This document shows positions 10,491-17,923 of a stretch of 64,000 nucleotides of DNA, piece by piece. How positions within the stretch are numbered: the stretch's first letter is position 1; each line of letters starts with the position of its first letter. The translations under genes and the position numbers were made by a program. The stretch covers positions 58,568-122,567 of the forward strand of contig NZ_BJMN01000033.1 of the NCBI RefSeq assembly GCF_006539185.1, written 5' to 3'. The notes beneath the pieces are model-generated. The model did no database searches and was not told the DNA's origin. It saw nothing but the letters and a program-made list of their open reading frames with translations. Source of the DNA: Streptomyces gardneri. Its GTDB lineage: Bacteria > Actinomycetota > Actinomycetes > Streptomycetales > Streptomycetaceae.

Positions 10491-11228
10491 GTGTCCAAGC
10501 CGCTCATCGGCGTGACCACCTACCTGGACCAGGCCCGATGGGGGGTGTGGGACATGCAGGCCGCACTGCTGCCCGCGCCGTACCCGCGGCTCGTCCGGGA
10601 GAGCGGGGGGCTCGCCGTGATGCTGCCGCCGGACGACGCGGCCGCCGCGGCGGAGGTCGTGGCCCGCCTCGACGGGCTGGTCGTCGCGGGCGGGGCGGAC
10701 GTCGAGCCCGTACGGTACGGGGCCGAGCCCGACCCCCGTACCGGCCCGCCGGCCCGCGCCCGGGACTCCTGGGAACTGGCCCTGATCGACGCGGCCCTGG
10801 CCTCCGGCACACCGCTGCTCGGGATCTGCCGGGGAATGCAGCTGCTGAACGTGGCCCTCGGCGGGACGCTGGTCCAGCACCTCGACGGGCACGTCGAGGC
10901 GGTCGGCGTGATCGGCCGGCACGCGGTCAAGCCGGTGCCGGGCACGCGCTACGCCTCCCTGGTGCCCGAGCTGGCCGAGGTGCCGACCTACCACCACCAG
11001 GCCGTGGACCGGCTGGGCACGGGGCTCGCGGCCTCGGCCCACGCCGAGGACGGCACGGTGGAGGCGGTGGAGCTGTCCGCCCCCGCCTGGGCCCTCGGCG
11101 TGCAGTGGCATCCGGAGATGGGCGAGGACCTGCGGGTGATGCGGGGACTCGTCGAGGCGGCAAGGGCTCGACGCGCCCTGCCCGAGATGAGGGGACCCGT
11201 CGAGGCTGCGGGGGCTCGACAGGGGTGA
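10491..11228 (+). CDS. Gamma-glutamyl hydrolase, class I glutamine amidotransferase-like (PuuD type)
   Basis: A 245-aa class I amidotransferase-fold protein with a GTG start after GGAGGAAG. GICRGMQLLNV contains the nucleophilic Cys, and GVQWHPE contains the catalytic His and Glu. The signature DGLVVAGGADVEP is typical of the gamma-glutamyl-GABA hydrolase family. In the pathway it would release glutamate from the oxidised gamma-glutamyl intermediate, closing the cycle started by the GlnA4-like ligase. The C-terminal 20 residues contain a short duplicated segment (VEAARARRALPEMRG / VEAAGARQG). Confidence 0.88.
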   Translation: MSKPLIGVTTYLDQARWGVWDMQAALLPAPYPRLVRESGGLAVMLPPDDAAAAAEVVARLDGLVVAGGADVEPVRYGAEPDPRTGPPARARDSWELALIDAALASGTPLLGICRGMQLLNVALGGTLVQHLDGHVEAVGVIGRHAVKPVPGTRYASLVPELAEVPTYHHQAVDRLGTGLAASAHAEDGTVEAVELSAPAWALGVQWHPEMGEDLRVMRGLVEAARARRALPEMRGPVEAAGARQG

Positions 11229-11426
11229 GGTGAGCCGAGTCCGGCTTGGCCCGGCTCGGGTCGGGTCGGGTCGGCTCGCGCGGTGAGCCGGGTCCAGCCC
11301 GACTCAGTCCGGCTCGGCTGTGGGCTGAACCGGGTCCGACCCAGCTCAGCTCAGCTCGGCTCGGTCCAGCTCAGTGCGGCTCAGCCCAGCTCGGCTCGGC
11401 CCGACGGCGCGGTGAGCCGGGTCCAG
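11229..11426. repeat. Low-complexity GCTCGG/GCTCAG-rich tract with a 20-bp direct repeat
   Basis: The gap between the hydrolase and the C45 gene is built from variants of GCTCGG and GCTCAG. A 20-bp sequence, GCGCGGTGAGCCGGGTCCAG, occurs exactly at 11278-11297 and again at 11407-11426. The second copy lies inside the end of the C45 gene, so the spacer contains a duplicated piece of that coding end. There is no gene in it. Confidence 0.75.
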
Positions 11427-12484
11427 GTCGACGGGGCGGCCGTGCAGGGGCCGCCGTCGTGGACCAGCAGGCTCCGCTCCGTCGGGTCGACCGCGACCGT
11501 GGCCAGGGTCGCCCATCTGCCGCCGAGGGTTCCTTCGGCGGGGGCGTGGCAGCAGACCTCGGCGCCGTCGTCGCGGTGGGCGGCGAGCAGGCGCACGAGC
11601 GCGTCGGGGCCGAGCGGGCCGGATCGTTCGCGGACGCGCGCGGTGAGCAGACGGTGGCGGTCGTACGTCTCCGGCTCCCGGCGCCCGCGCAGTTCGCCGG
11701 CGGCGAGGGCCGGATCGAGGAAGTGGTTCGTGCGGACCAGCCAGCCGCGGTCGTCCGGGCTGACGACCGCCGAGCCGCCGGGGGCGAGTTCGACGGAGGC
11801 GGCGCGGTCCGCCGTCACCACGGTGATGACGGTGGACGCCGAGACCGGGGCGGCGGTGAGCAGGGCGACCGCCTCCGCGAACGACCCGGCCGCGCCGAGC
11901 ACCTGGCGGGCCACGAGGTGGACGGGGACGCCGGTGGCGGCGTCGCCGGTGTGGCCGAGGATGTTGAAGAGCACCCCCACACCGGCGTCGTTGATTCCGA
12001 TCTTCCCGAGGATGCCGTGCTCGGTGATCCCCGCGAAGCCCCGGGTGTCGCCGGTCACGGTCTGGAGGTGCCAGGCGTCGGCCAGCTCCTCGTGCCAGTC
12101 CCAGCACTGGCCCCCGGCGGTGGTCCGGGCGTCGCCGGTACGGACGAGGGTGGAGCACTCCCCCGACCTCGGCGCGCCGGCCTCGGCGAGGATCTCGGTG
12201 CGCGCGTTGAGCGCGGCGATCGTCAGGAACGGCAGCCCGGCGCCCTCGGCGACCCCCTCCATCTCCTCGACGAGCTCGGGCGCCCAGGCCCGGGTCGCGT
12301 CGACGGTACGGAGGGCGAGTGCCGGTACGTCGAGTGTCCGGCCGCCGGCCGCGGCGACGGTCGCGAAGAGTTCCTCGTAGACCTTCCACGCGCGCGTGAT
12401 GCCCTCGCGGGCCTGCCGGCCGCGGTCCTCGCCCCGGCGCCTCGGCGAGTCCCCGCCGATCCGGAGGACCGTACGGCCGCTCAC
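11381..12484 (-). CDS. C45-family autoproteolytic acyltransferase/hydrolase (acyl-CoA:6-APA acyltransferase-like)
   Basis: A 367-aa protein whose GTG start overlaps the permease stop in a GTGA arrangement. ARTEILAE followed by SGECSTLV about 20 residues later is the C45/Ntn-hydrolase pattern, in which a Cys becomes the N-terminal nucleophile after self-cleavage. Here the residue before Cys is Glu, not the Gly known from the fungal enzyme. GQCWDWH, GILGKIGINDAGV and RTNHFLDP are further family motifs. Family members hydrolyse or transfer acyl groups on amides and peptides. Coupling with an NCS1 permease suggests it acts on the imported compound. The substrate is unknown. Confidence 0.82.
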   Translation of the reverse strand: MSGRTVLRIGGDSPRRRGEDRGRQAREGITRAWKVYEELFATVAAAGGRTLDVPALALRTVDATRAWAPELVEEMEGVAEGAGLPFLTIAALNARTEILAEAGAPRSGECSTLVRTGDARTTAGGQCWDWHEELADAWHLQTVTGDTRGFAGITEHGILGKIGINDAGVGVLFNILGHTGDAATGVPVHLVARQVLGAAGSFAEAVALLTAAPVSASTVITVVTADRAASVELAPGGSAVVSPDDRGWLVRTNHFLDPALAAGELRGRREPETYDRHRLLTARVRERSGPLGPDALVRLLAAHRDDGAEVCCHAPAEGTLGGRWATLATVAVDPTERSLLVHDGGPCTAAPSTWTRLTAPSGRAELG

Positions 12485-13938
12485 GCGGAGGCCCGGGCGG
12501 CGAGCGCGGCGGAGTCGTTCCGCATCAGGAGGGCGTAGAGGGTCGCGGCGACCGTCATGCCGACGGGCAGGGAGAGGTCCAGGCCGCCCAGGGCTCCGGC
12601 GACGGGGCCGGTGTAGAGGGTGTTGACGCAGAGGGCGGCCGAGGTCACGCCCGCCGCGAGGGCGAGGGCGCCTGCGGGGTTGACGCCCCGGGTGTACCAG
12701 AAGGGGCCGCCGGGGGTCTCGTCCGAGAGCGCGGGACCGTCGTAGCGGAACCGGCGGAGCACGATGTCGGTGGCGTAGACGGCCATCAGGGGGCCGCTCA
12801 GGACCACGATCACCTGGAGGGCGTTGCTGACGGTGTCGAGGAAGTTGGAGACGAGCAGCCCGTAGAGGGTCAGGGCCACGGCGACGGCGCCGTCGAAGAG
12901 GACGCTGACGGTACGGCGGATGCGGAGGCCGACGGCCTGGAGGGCGAGGCCGGCGCTGTAGGCGGTCAGGGCGTTGATGGAGATCGTGCCGAGGACGAGC
13001 GCGAGCAGGAAGACGGGGTTGAACCAGCCGGGCAGGATCGTCTGGAGTGCGTTCTGCGGGTCGCTCATGTCGACGGCGGTCGCGGCGAACGCGCCCAGCG
13101 AACAGACGGCGACGCTGGGCAGGAAGGCGCCGAGCGCCGTCCAGGCGACGATCGCCTTCTTCGAGGACGTGCGGGGCAGGTAGCGGGAGAAGTCGGCGCT
13201 CGTCGTGTAGGAGAGCGGCCCCGAGGCGATCATCGTGGTGCCCGCGACGAGGAGGGTCCAGAGCGGGGCGCCGCTGAGCGGTTCGGCGGGGGCGTACGAG
13301 AAGTCGGCGTGGCGCAGGACGGCGAACGCGACGACGGCGAAGGCCGCGATCAGGACGAGGGTGATCGGCAGGTACAGCTTGATGATCAGGGCGTGCCCGT
13401 AGACGCTGATGGCCAGGGTGAGCGCGGCGATGACCACGATCACGGCCACCTTGACGGGGGTGTTCGCCGTGATGCCAGTCTTCTCGACCAGGGCGAAGGC
13501 CGCGGTCGCCGCGGCGGCGAGGTTGAGGGCGAAGTAGCAGACGGAGACGAGCCAGCCGCCGACGGCGTTGTTCACGCGGTTGCCAAGCACGCCGTAGACG
13601 GCCCGGGTGATCACCTCGCTGGGCGCGCCCGCGGCGGGGCCCGAGGTGGCGAGCAGGCCGGTGAGCAGCCAGAAGAGGTTGCCGACGACGATCACGGCGA
13701 CGGCCTGCCAGAGGGTCAGGCCCATGAGGACCAGGGCGCCGCCGATGACGAGGCTGAGGTAGTTGACGTTGGCCGCGGCCCACACGGAGAAGAGCTCGCG
13801 GGGGTGTCCGTGGCGTTCCCCGTCGGGGATGTGGTCGATGCCGTGGGCCTCGATGCGGCCGGGACTGTCGGCGGCGGCCGGAGGAGCGACCTGAGCCCCC
13901 TGGGAGCGCGGGATCGGGTCGGGGATCGTGGCAGACAT
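12481..13938 (-). CDS. NCS1-family nucleobase/hydantoin-type cation symporter
   Basis: A 485-aa permease with about 12 membrane segments. ATG 13938 follows GGAGGGCCGC. The N-terminal GIDHIPDGERHGHPRELFSVWAAANVNYLSL is the classic entry of NCS1 (cytosine/purine/hydantoin) transporters. TTSADFSRYLP, the conserved loop of cytosine permeases, is clearly visible. It probably takes up a heterocyclic or amide-containing nitrogen compound. It is cotranscribed with the C45 hydrolase and divergent from a TetR gene that likely represses it. Confidence 0.88.
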   Translation of the reverse strand: MSATIPDPIPRSQGAQVAPPAAADSPGRIEAHGIDHIPDGERHGHPRELFSVWAAANVNYLSLVIGGALVLMGLTLWQAVAVIVVGNLFWLLTGLLATSGPAAGAPSEVITRAVYGVLGNRVNNAVGGWLVSVCYFALNLAAAATAAFALVEKTGITANTPVKVAVIVVIAALTLAISVYGHALIIKLYLPITLVLIAAFAVVAFAVLRHADFSYAPAEPLSGAPLWTLLVAGTTMIASGPLSYTTSADFSRYLPRTSSKKAIVAWTALGAFLPSVAVCSLGAFAATAVDMSDPQNALQTILPGWFNPVFLLALVLGTISINALTAYSAGLALQAVGLRIRRTVSVLFDGAVAVALTLYGLLVSNFLDTVSNALQVIVVLSGPLMAVYATDIVLRRFRYDGPALSDETPGGPFWYTRGVNPAGALALAAGVTSAALCVNTLYTGPVAGALGGLDLSLPVGMTVAATLYALLMRNDSAALAARASA

Positions 13939-13996
13939 GCGGCCCTCCGGATGCGGGTGGTGCCCACCAGGCGACCGTTCGGCGCCCACCTGGTTG

Positions 13997-14020
13997 CTTA
14001 TTGGTCGCACACTCAATAGC
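13997..14020. promoter_or_regulatory. Candidate TetR operator between the NCS1 permease and tetR genes
   Basis: TATTG (13999-14003) and CAATA (14014-14018) form an inverted repeat with a 10-bp spacer, bordered by further matching GC pairs. It is AT-rich against a GC-rich background. It is centred 21 bp before the tetR start and about 70 bp before the permease start, so one dimer could control both. Confidence 0.5.
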
Positions 14021-14029
14021 ATCCCGGGT

Positions 14030-14887
14030 ATGTCGTCAAGCGTCCAGCGCAAGCGAGTTCGGAAATCCCCGGAAGCCCGGCGGGCGGAGATCGTGGAGAC
14101 CGCGGCCCGGGTCGCCCTGACCGAGGGCCTGGAGTGCGTCACCCTGCGGCGTATCGCCGAGGAGCTCGCGGTCCGGCCCGGTCTGATCAGCCACTACTTC
14201 CCCTCGGCGGAGGACCTCGTGGCCGAGGCGTTCAGCGTCGCCTCCACCGGCGAGCTCGACACGCTGCTGCCCGCGGACCGGCCGCACGGGACGCCCACCC
14301 AGTACCTCGCCCGCTACTTCGCGCTCTCGGCCGGAGACGCGTACGACGACATCAGCCGGCTCTGGATCAACGCCCGGCACCTCAGCCGCTACCGTCCCGT
14401 CCTGCGCGACCGGGTCGCCGTACAGGAGCTCGCCTCCGACGACCGCCTCTCGGGGCTGATCCGCGAGGGTGTGGAGCGGGGCGAGTTCCGTACGGACGAC
14501 CCGCGGGCGGCGGCCATCCAGATCCTGGTGGTGCTCGACGGCCTGGGCGCCCACGCGAACACCGACCGGAGCAACCGGCCGGAGGCCGTGACCCGGATGG
14601 CACTCACGACGGCGGAGCGCGAACTCGGCCTGGCGCATGGCGCCTTGACCGATGTCACGCCGCTCGTGGAGCCTGCGGAGGCGGGCGGGGTCGGTGAGCC
14701 GGGCGAGTCCGGTGAGACCGGCGATTCTGTTGAGACCGGTGCGCCTGGTGAGCCCGCTGAGCCCGGTGACTCTGGTGCGCCCGGTGAGCCGGGTGAGTCC
14801 GCCCTGCCCGGTGAGTCCGCCCTGCCCGACGAGTCCGCCCTGCCCGACGAGTCCCCCGGGCCTGCCGACCCGGCCCCTCCCCACTGA
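14030..14887 (+). CDS. TetR-family regulator with a repetitive Gly/Glu/Pro/Ser tail
   Basis: A 285-aa protein. The N-terminal helix-turn-helix (about 12-58, ARRAEIVETAARVALTEGLECVTLRRIAEELAVRPGLISHYF) is TetR-like and resembles BetI/TetR_C_6 proteins. The ligand domain runs to about residue 205. From about 212 on, the chain is an unusual low-complexity tail of GEPGES, GETGDS and ALPDES units. Normal relatives end near residue 200. The tail may be a replication-slippage product, since the DNA there is a degenerate repeat. The gene is divergent from the NCS1 permease and runs toward the amidohydrolase, which starts 100 nt further on. Confidence 0.87.
   Translation: MSSSVQRKRVRKSPEARRAEIVETAARVALTEGLECVTLRRIAEELAVRPGLISHYFPSAEDLVAEAFSVASTGELDTLLPADRPHGTPTQYLARYFALSAGDAYDDISRLWINARHLSRYRPVLRDRVAVQELASDDRLSGLIREGVERGEFRTDDPRAAAIQILVVLDGLGAHANTDRSNRPEAVTRMALTTAERELGLAHGALTDVTPLVEPAEAGGVGEPGESGETGDSVETGAPGEPAEPGDSGAPGEPGESALPGESALPDESALPDESPGPADPAPPH
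14686..14872. repeat. Degenerate GGTGAGCC/GAGTCC repeat encoding the TetR tail
   Basis: Multiple imperfect copies of units like GGTGAGCCGGGCGAGTCC and GCCCTGCCCGACGAGTCC follow one another in frame. The last part contains near-exact repeats of CCCTGCCC(G/C)(G/A)(T/C)GAGTCCG at 14802, 14820 and 14838. Confidence 0.7.
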
Positions 14888-14987
14888 CGGCCTTCGCCTC
14901 GCCGGCCTCAGCGGCTGCCCGCGCCCGTACGCCCGTACCCCCTTCCCCGGCTTCCCCAGTCACGTACCACCTCCCCCTGGAGACCCC

Positions 14988-16619
14988 GTGAGCACCACCC
15001 GCCTCGTCCTGCTCTCCGCCCGGCTGCTCGACCCCGCCACGGGGGCGTTCCTGCCGCAGACCGCGCTCGCCGTCTCCGACGACGGCCGGATCTCCGCCCT
15101 GGGCGACGACCGGGAGATCCGCGCCCTCGCGGGTCCCGGCACCACCGTCGTCGACCTCAAGGGCGCCGTCGTCACGCCCGGTCTCGTGGACGGTCACGTC
15201 CACCCCGTCACCGGCGCCGAACTGACCGGCGGCCTCGACCTGTCGGGCTGCGCCGACCTCGACGACGTACGGGCGGAGCTCGCCCGGGAGGTCCGCCGCC
15301 TCGCCCGCGGGGAGTGGCTGTTCGCCTGGGGGCTCGACCCGAACGTCTTCGGCGACCGGCCGGTCGGGGTCGCCCCCTTCGACGCCGTACTCGACGGTGT
15401 GCCCGCGTTCCTGCTGCTCTTCGACGCCCACTCGGCGCTGGCCAGCCGCCGGGCGCTCGAACTGGCCGGGGTCGACGGGCCGCGTACCTTCGCGCAGGCC
15501 TCCGCCGAGGTCGTCTGCGACGCGGACGGGCGCCCGACCGGACTGCTTCAGGAGGACGCGGCCTGCGCGCTGGTCGAGCGGGTCGCCCCGCAGCCCACGC
15601 GCGAGGAGCGCCGGGAGGGGCTCGCGGTCGCCCTGCGGGCGATGGCGGCGGCCGGTCTGACCGGCGGCCACGTCATGGACGCGAACGGAGACAGCCTCGC
15701 GCTGTACGGGGAGCTCGACGCCGCCGGCGAGCTGCCGCTGCGGCTGCGCGTCGCGCCCTGGTGCCAGCCCGGCACCGACGCGGACGGGGTGCGCGCCCTG
15801 ATCGAGCAGCAGGGCACGGGCGGCGCGCTGTGGCGGGTCACGGGCGTGAAGCTCTTCATGGACGGGACCATCGACAACGGCACCGCGTGGCTGGAGCGGC
15901 CCGACCGCAACGGCGAGTCGACGGGCGCGTTCTGGCCGGATCCCGCCGCGTACACGCAGATCGTCGGGGAACTGCACCGGGCGGGCGTGGCCACCGCGAC
16001 GCACGCGATCGGGGACGCGGCCGTACGACACGCCCTCGACTCCGTCGAGAAGGCCCAGGCCTCCGCCACGGTCGGGGTACGTCACCGGGTGGAGCACATC
16101 GAGACGGTGCCGGACGACACGCTGCGCCGCTTCGCCGAGCTGGGCGTCGTCGCCTCCATGCAGCCCACCCACTGCTGCGACTTCACCCGCGCCGACCACA
16201 CCGACAACTGGTCGCGCCGCCTGGGCGAGGAGCGGGCCTCGCTGGCCTGGCGCTGCCGCGACCTGGTGGACTCCGGGGCGACCGTAGTCCTCGGCTCCGA
16301 CTGGCCCATCGCGCCGTTCCCGCCGCTCGGCGTGCTGGCCGGGGCCCGGCACCGGCGTCCGAGCCGTGACCTCGGCCAGGCACCGCACGGGCCCGAGCAG
16401 GCGCTGACGGGTCTTGAGGCGCTGCGGGGCATGACGACGGGACCGGCGTACGCGGCGGGCGAGGAGCACGAGGCGGGCCGGCTCGCCGTCGGATACCGCG
16501 CCGACCTGACGGTCCTGGCGGCCGACCCGCTGACGACGCCCGCGACGGAGCTGGCGGACGTCCCGGTCCGCCTCACGGCGGTGGACGGCCGGGTGACGTT
16601 CCGGGCGACGGACCTCTGA
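14988..16619 (+). CDS. YtcJ-type amidohydrolase (amidohydrolase family 3)
   Basis: A 543-aa metal-dependent hydrolase starting at GTG 14988 after CTGGAG. The N-terminal beta-sandwich strand leads into TPGLVDGHVHP, where His70 and His72 would bind zinc. TGVKLFMDGTIDNGTAW carries the lysine segment. ATHAIGDAAV, RHRVEHIE and GSDWP hold further metal ligands, ending with the catalytic Asp. GYRADLTVLAADP closes the composite domain. The family includes N-substituted formamide deformylases and exoenzymes of unknown amide substrates. With the C45 enzyme, NCS1 permease and TetR gene it forms a probable amide-degradation locus (inference). Confidence 0.87.
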   Translation: MSTTRLVLLSARLLDPATGAFLPQTALAVSDDGRISALGDDREIRALAGPGTTVVDLKGAVVTPGLVDGHVHPVTGAELTGGLDLSGCADLDDVRAELAREVRRLARGEWLFAWGLDPNVFGDRPVGVAPFDAVLDGVPAFLLLFDAHSALASRRALELAGVDGPRTFAQASAEVVCDADGRPTGLLQEDAACALVERVAPQPTREERREGLAVALRAMAAAGLTGGHVMDANGDSLALYGELDAAGELPLRLRVAPWCQPGTDADGVRALIEQQGTGGALWRVTGVKLFMDGTIDNGTAWLERPDRNGESTGAFWPDPAAYTQIVGELHRAGVATATHAIGDAAVRHALDSVEKAQASATVGVRHRVEHIETVPDDTLRRFAELGVVASMQPTHCCDFTRADHTDNWSRRLGEERASLAWRCRDLVDSGATVVLGSDWPIAPFPPLGVLAGARHRRPSRDLGQAPHGPEQALTGLEALRGMTTGPAYAAGEEHEAGRLAVGYRADLTVLAADPLTTPATELADVPVRLTAVDGRVTFRATDL

Positions 16620-16694
16620 CGGGAGCGGCACCGGCGCCGTCGGCATGTGGGACGCCGCCCGCGCGCCGGACCGGAGGCGCCCGCAAGGGCGCGG

Positions 16695-16717
16695 GGCCAG
16701 GGCCCTAGGCCCTGGCC
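16695..16717 (+). terminator. Hairpin after the amidohydrolase gene
   Basis: Perfect 10-bp arms GGCCAGGGCC and GGCCCTGGCC around CTA, overlapping the left end of the palindromic element. Confidence 0.6.
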
Positions 16718-16906
16718 GGCGGATCAGGGTCGGACAGGCCGCGGCGGCTGGTGCGGTGCATCGCAAGGCGCCGGAGCGTCCCCATAGCGGTGGGGGCACC
16801 TCCCGTGCCCGAAGGGCTACGGGGGACTTGGGGACGTTTCGGCAACGCGGCGAGGTGCCGTGCCGGACGCCGCGGGCCCGGCCATGATCCGCCGGACAGG
16901 GCCTAG
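16705..16906. repeat. 202-bp imperfect palindromic element with CTAG ends (MITE-like or dispersed intergenic repeat)
   Basis: The left end reads CTAGGCCCTGGCCGGCGGAT and the right end, read on the other strand, CTAGGCCCTGTCCGGCGGAT. Over 25 bases the two arms differ at two positions, and weaker complementarity continues inward for about 50 more bases to CGTCCCC/GGGGACG arms at 16777-16784 and 16829-16836. The centre holds a GGGGGCACCTCCCG core. No open reading frame is credible. The right arm contains the stop codon of the LysR gene. This accounts for most of the 283-bp gap, and it can terminate transcription from both sides. Confidence 0.7.
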
Positions 16907-17853
16907 CCCCGGGTCAGCGACAGCAGGTCGCGGGCCGGGCCCGTCGGGCGGTGGCCGGCGGGCCAGACCGCGCGCAGGTCGCGGCGGAGCAGGACGCCCT
17001 CGACGGGGATGGCGACCAGGCGGCGGGAGGCCAGCTCCTCGGAGATGGCGAGTTCGCTGAGGACCGCCGGGCCCGCCCCGCTGACGACCGCGGCCTTCAC
17101 GGCCGTCGTGGAGGCGAGTTCCAGGAGCGGCTCGGCGAGACCGCCGTGGCCGGCGAGCGCCGCGTCCAGGACCTGCCGGGTGCCCGAGCCGCGCTCCCGC
17201 AGGATCAGCGGGGTCGCGGCCAGCTCCGCCGGGTCGAGGGGTCCGCGGCGCCGAGCCCAGGGGTGCGAGGGCGCGGCGACGAGCGCGAGCCGGTCGTGCG
17301 CGACGACGACCCCGTCGAGCCCCTCCGGCACGGCGAGCCCCTCCACGAAGCCGACGTCGGCGTCGCCCGCGAAGAGCCGTTGCGCGACCGCCGCGGAGTT
17401 CCCGGCCTGGAGCGACACGGCCGTGTCGGGACGCGCGGCGCGCAGCGCGATCAGCCAGCCGGGCAGCAGGTACTCGGCGATCGTCATGGACGCGGCCACC
17501 CGCAGCCGCGAGTCGCGCCGCCCGCGCAGCGCCTGGGCGCCCGCGTCGAAGGCCTCCGCGGCCTCGACGATCCGCCGCGCCCAGTCCGTCACGAGCGCGC
17601 CCGCGTCGGTAAGCCGCGAGCCGCGGGGCGAGCGGTCGACGAGGGCCACGCCGAGCTGCCGCTCCATCGAGCGGATCCGGCTGCTCGCGGCGGGCTGGGT
17701 GATCCCGACCTCGCGGGCGGCCGCGCCGAGGCTGCCGTGCCGGGCGACGGCGAGGAGCAGTTCGAGCGCGCCGAGGTCCGGGACCCGGTGGGACAGGTGC
17801 GGCCGCGGCTCGTCGCCCTGTGGCCCGGGCCGCCCTGCTATCTCACTGCTCAT
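16903..17853 (-). CDS. LysR-family transcriptional regulator
   Basis: A 316-aa regulator. The winged helix at about 27-85 (LELLLAVARHGSLGAAAREVGITQPAASSRIRSMERQLGVALVDRS) is a standard LysR DNA-binding domain, and the periplasmic-binding-like effector domain follows. It is divergent from a TDT-family transporter gene with a 70-bp gap holding a perfect palindrome, so it probably controls that exporter and itself. The TAG stop lies inside the right arm of the palindromic element, so the last residues may have been set by its insertion. Confidence 0.9.
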   Translation of the reverse strand: MSSEIAGRPGPQGDEPRPHLSHRVPDLGALELLLAVARHGSLGAAAREVGITQPAASSRIRSMERQLGVALVDRSPRGSRLTDAGALVTDWARRIVEAAEAFDAGAQALRGRRDSRLRVAASMTIAEYLLPGWLIALRAARPDTAVSLQAGNSAAVAQRLFAGDADVGFVEGLAVPEGLDGVVVAHDRLALVAAPSHPWARRRGPLDPAELAATPLILRERGSGTRQVLDAALAGHGGLAEPLLELASTTAVKAAVVSGAGPAVLSELAISEELASRRLVAIPVEGVLLRRDLRAVWPAGHRPTGPARDLLSLTRG

Positions 17854-17863
17854 AAACCCAGCT

Positions 17864-17875
17864 TATGACGTCATA
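17864..17875. promoter_or_regulatory. Candidate LysR operator, 12-bp perfect palindrome TATGACGTCATA
   Basis: TATGACGTCATA is a perfect AT-rich palindrome in the short divergent region between the LysR gene and the TDT transporter gene. It starts 10 bp from the LysR start codon. Confidence 0.5.
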
Positions 17876-17923
17876 GTCGCAAGATCCCTGGTGGGTGCGG
17901 CGAAAGGGCGCGACGGTGGGGTC

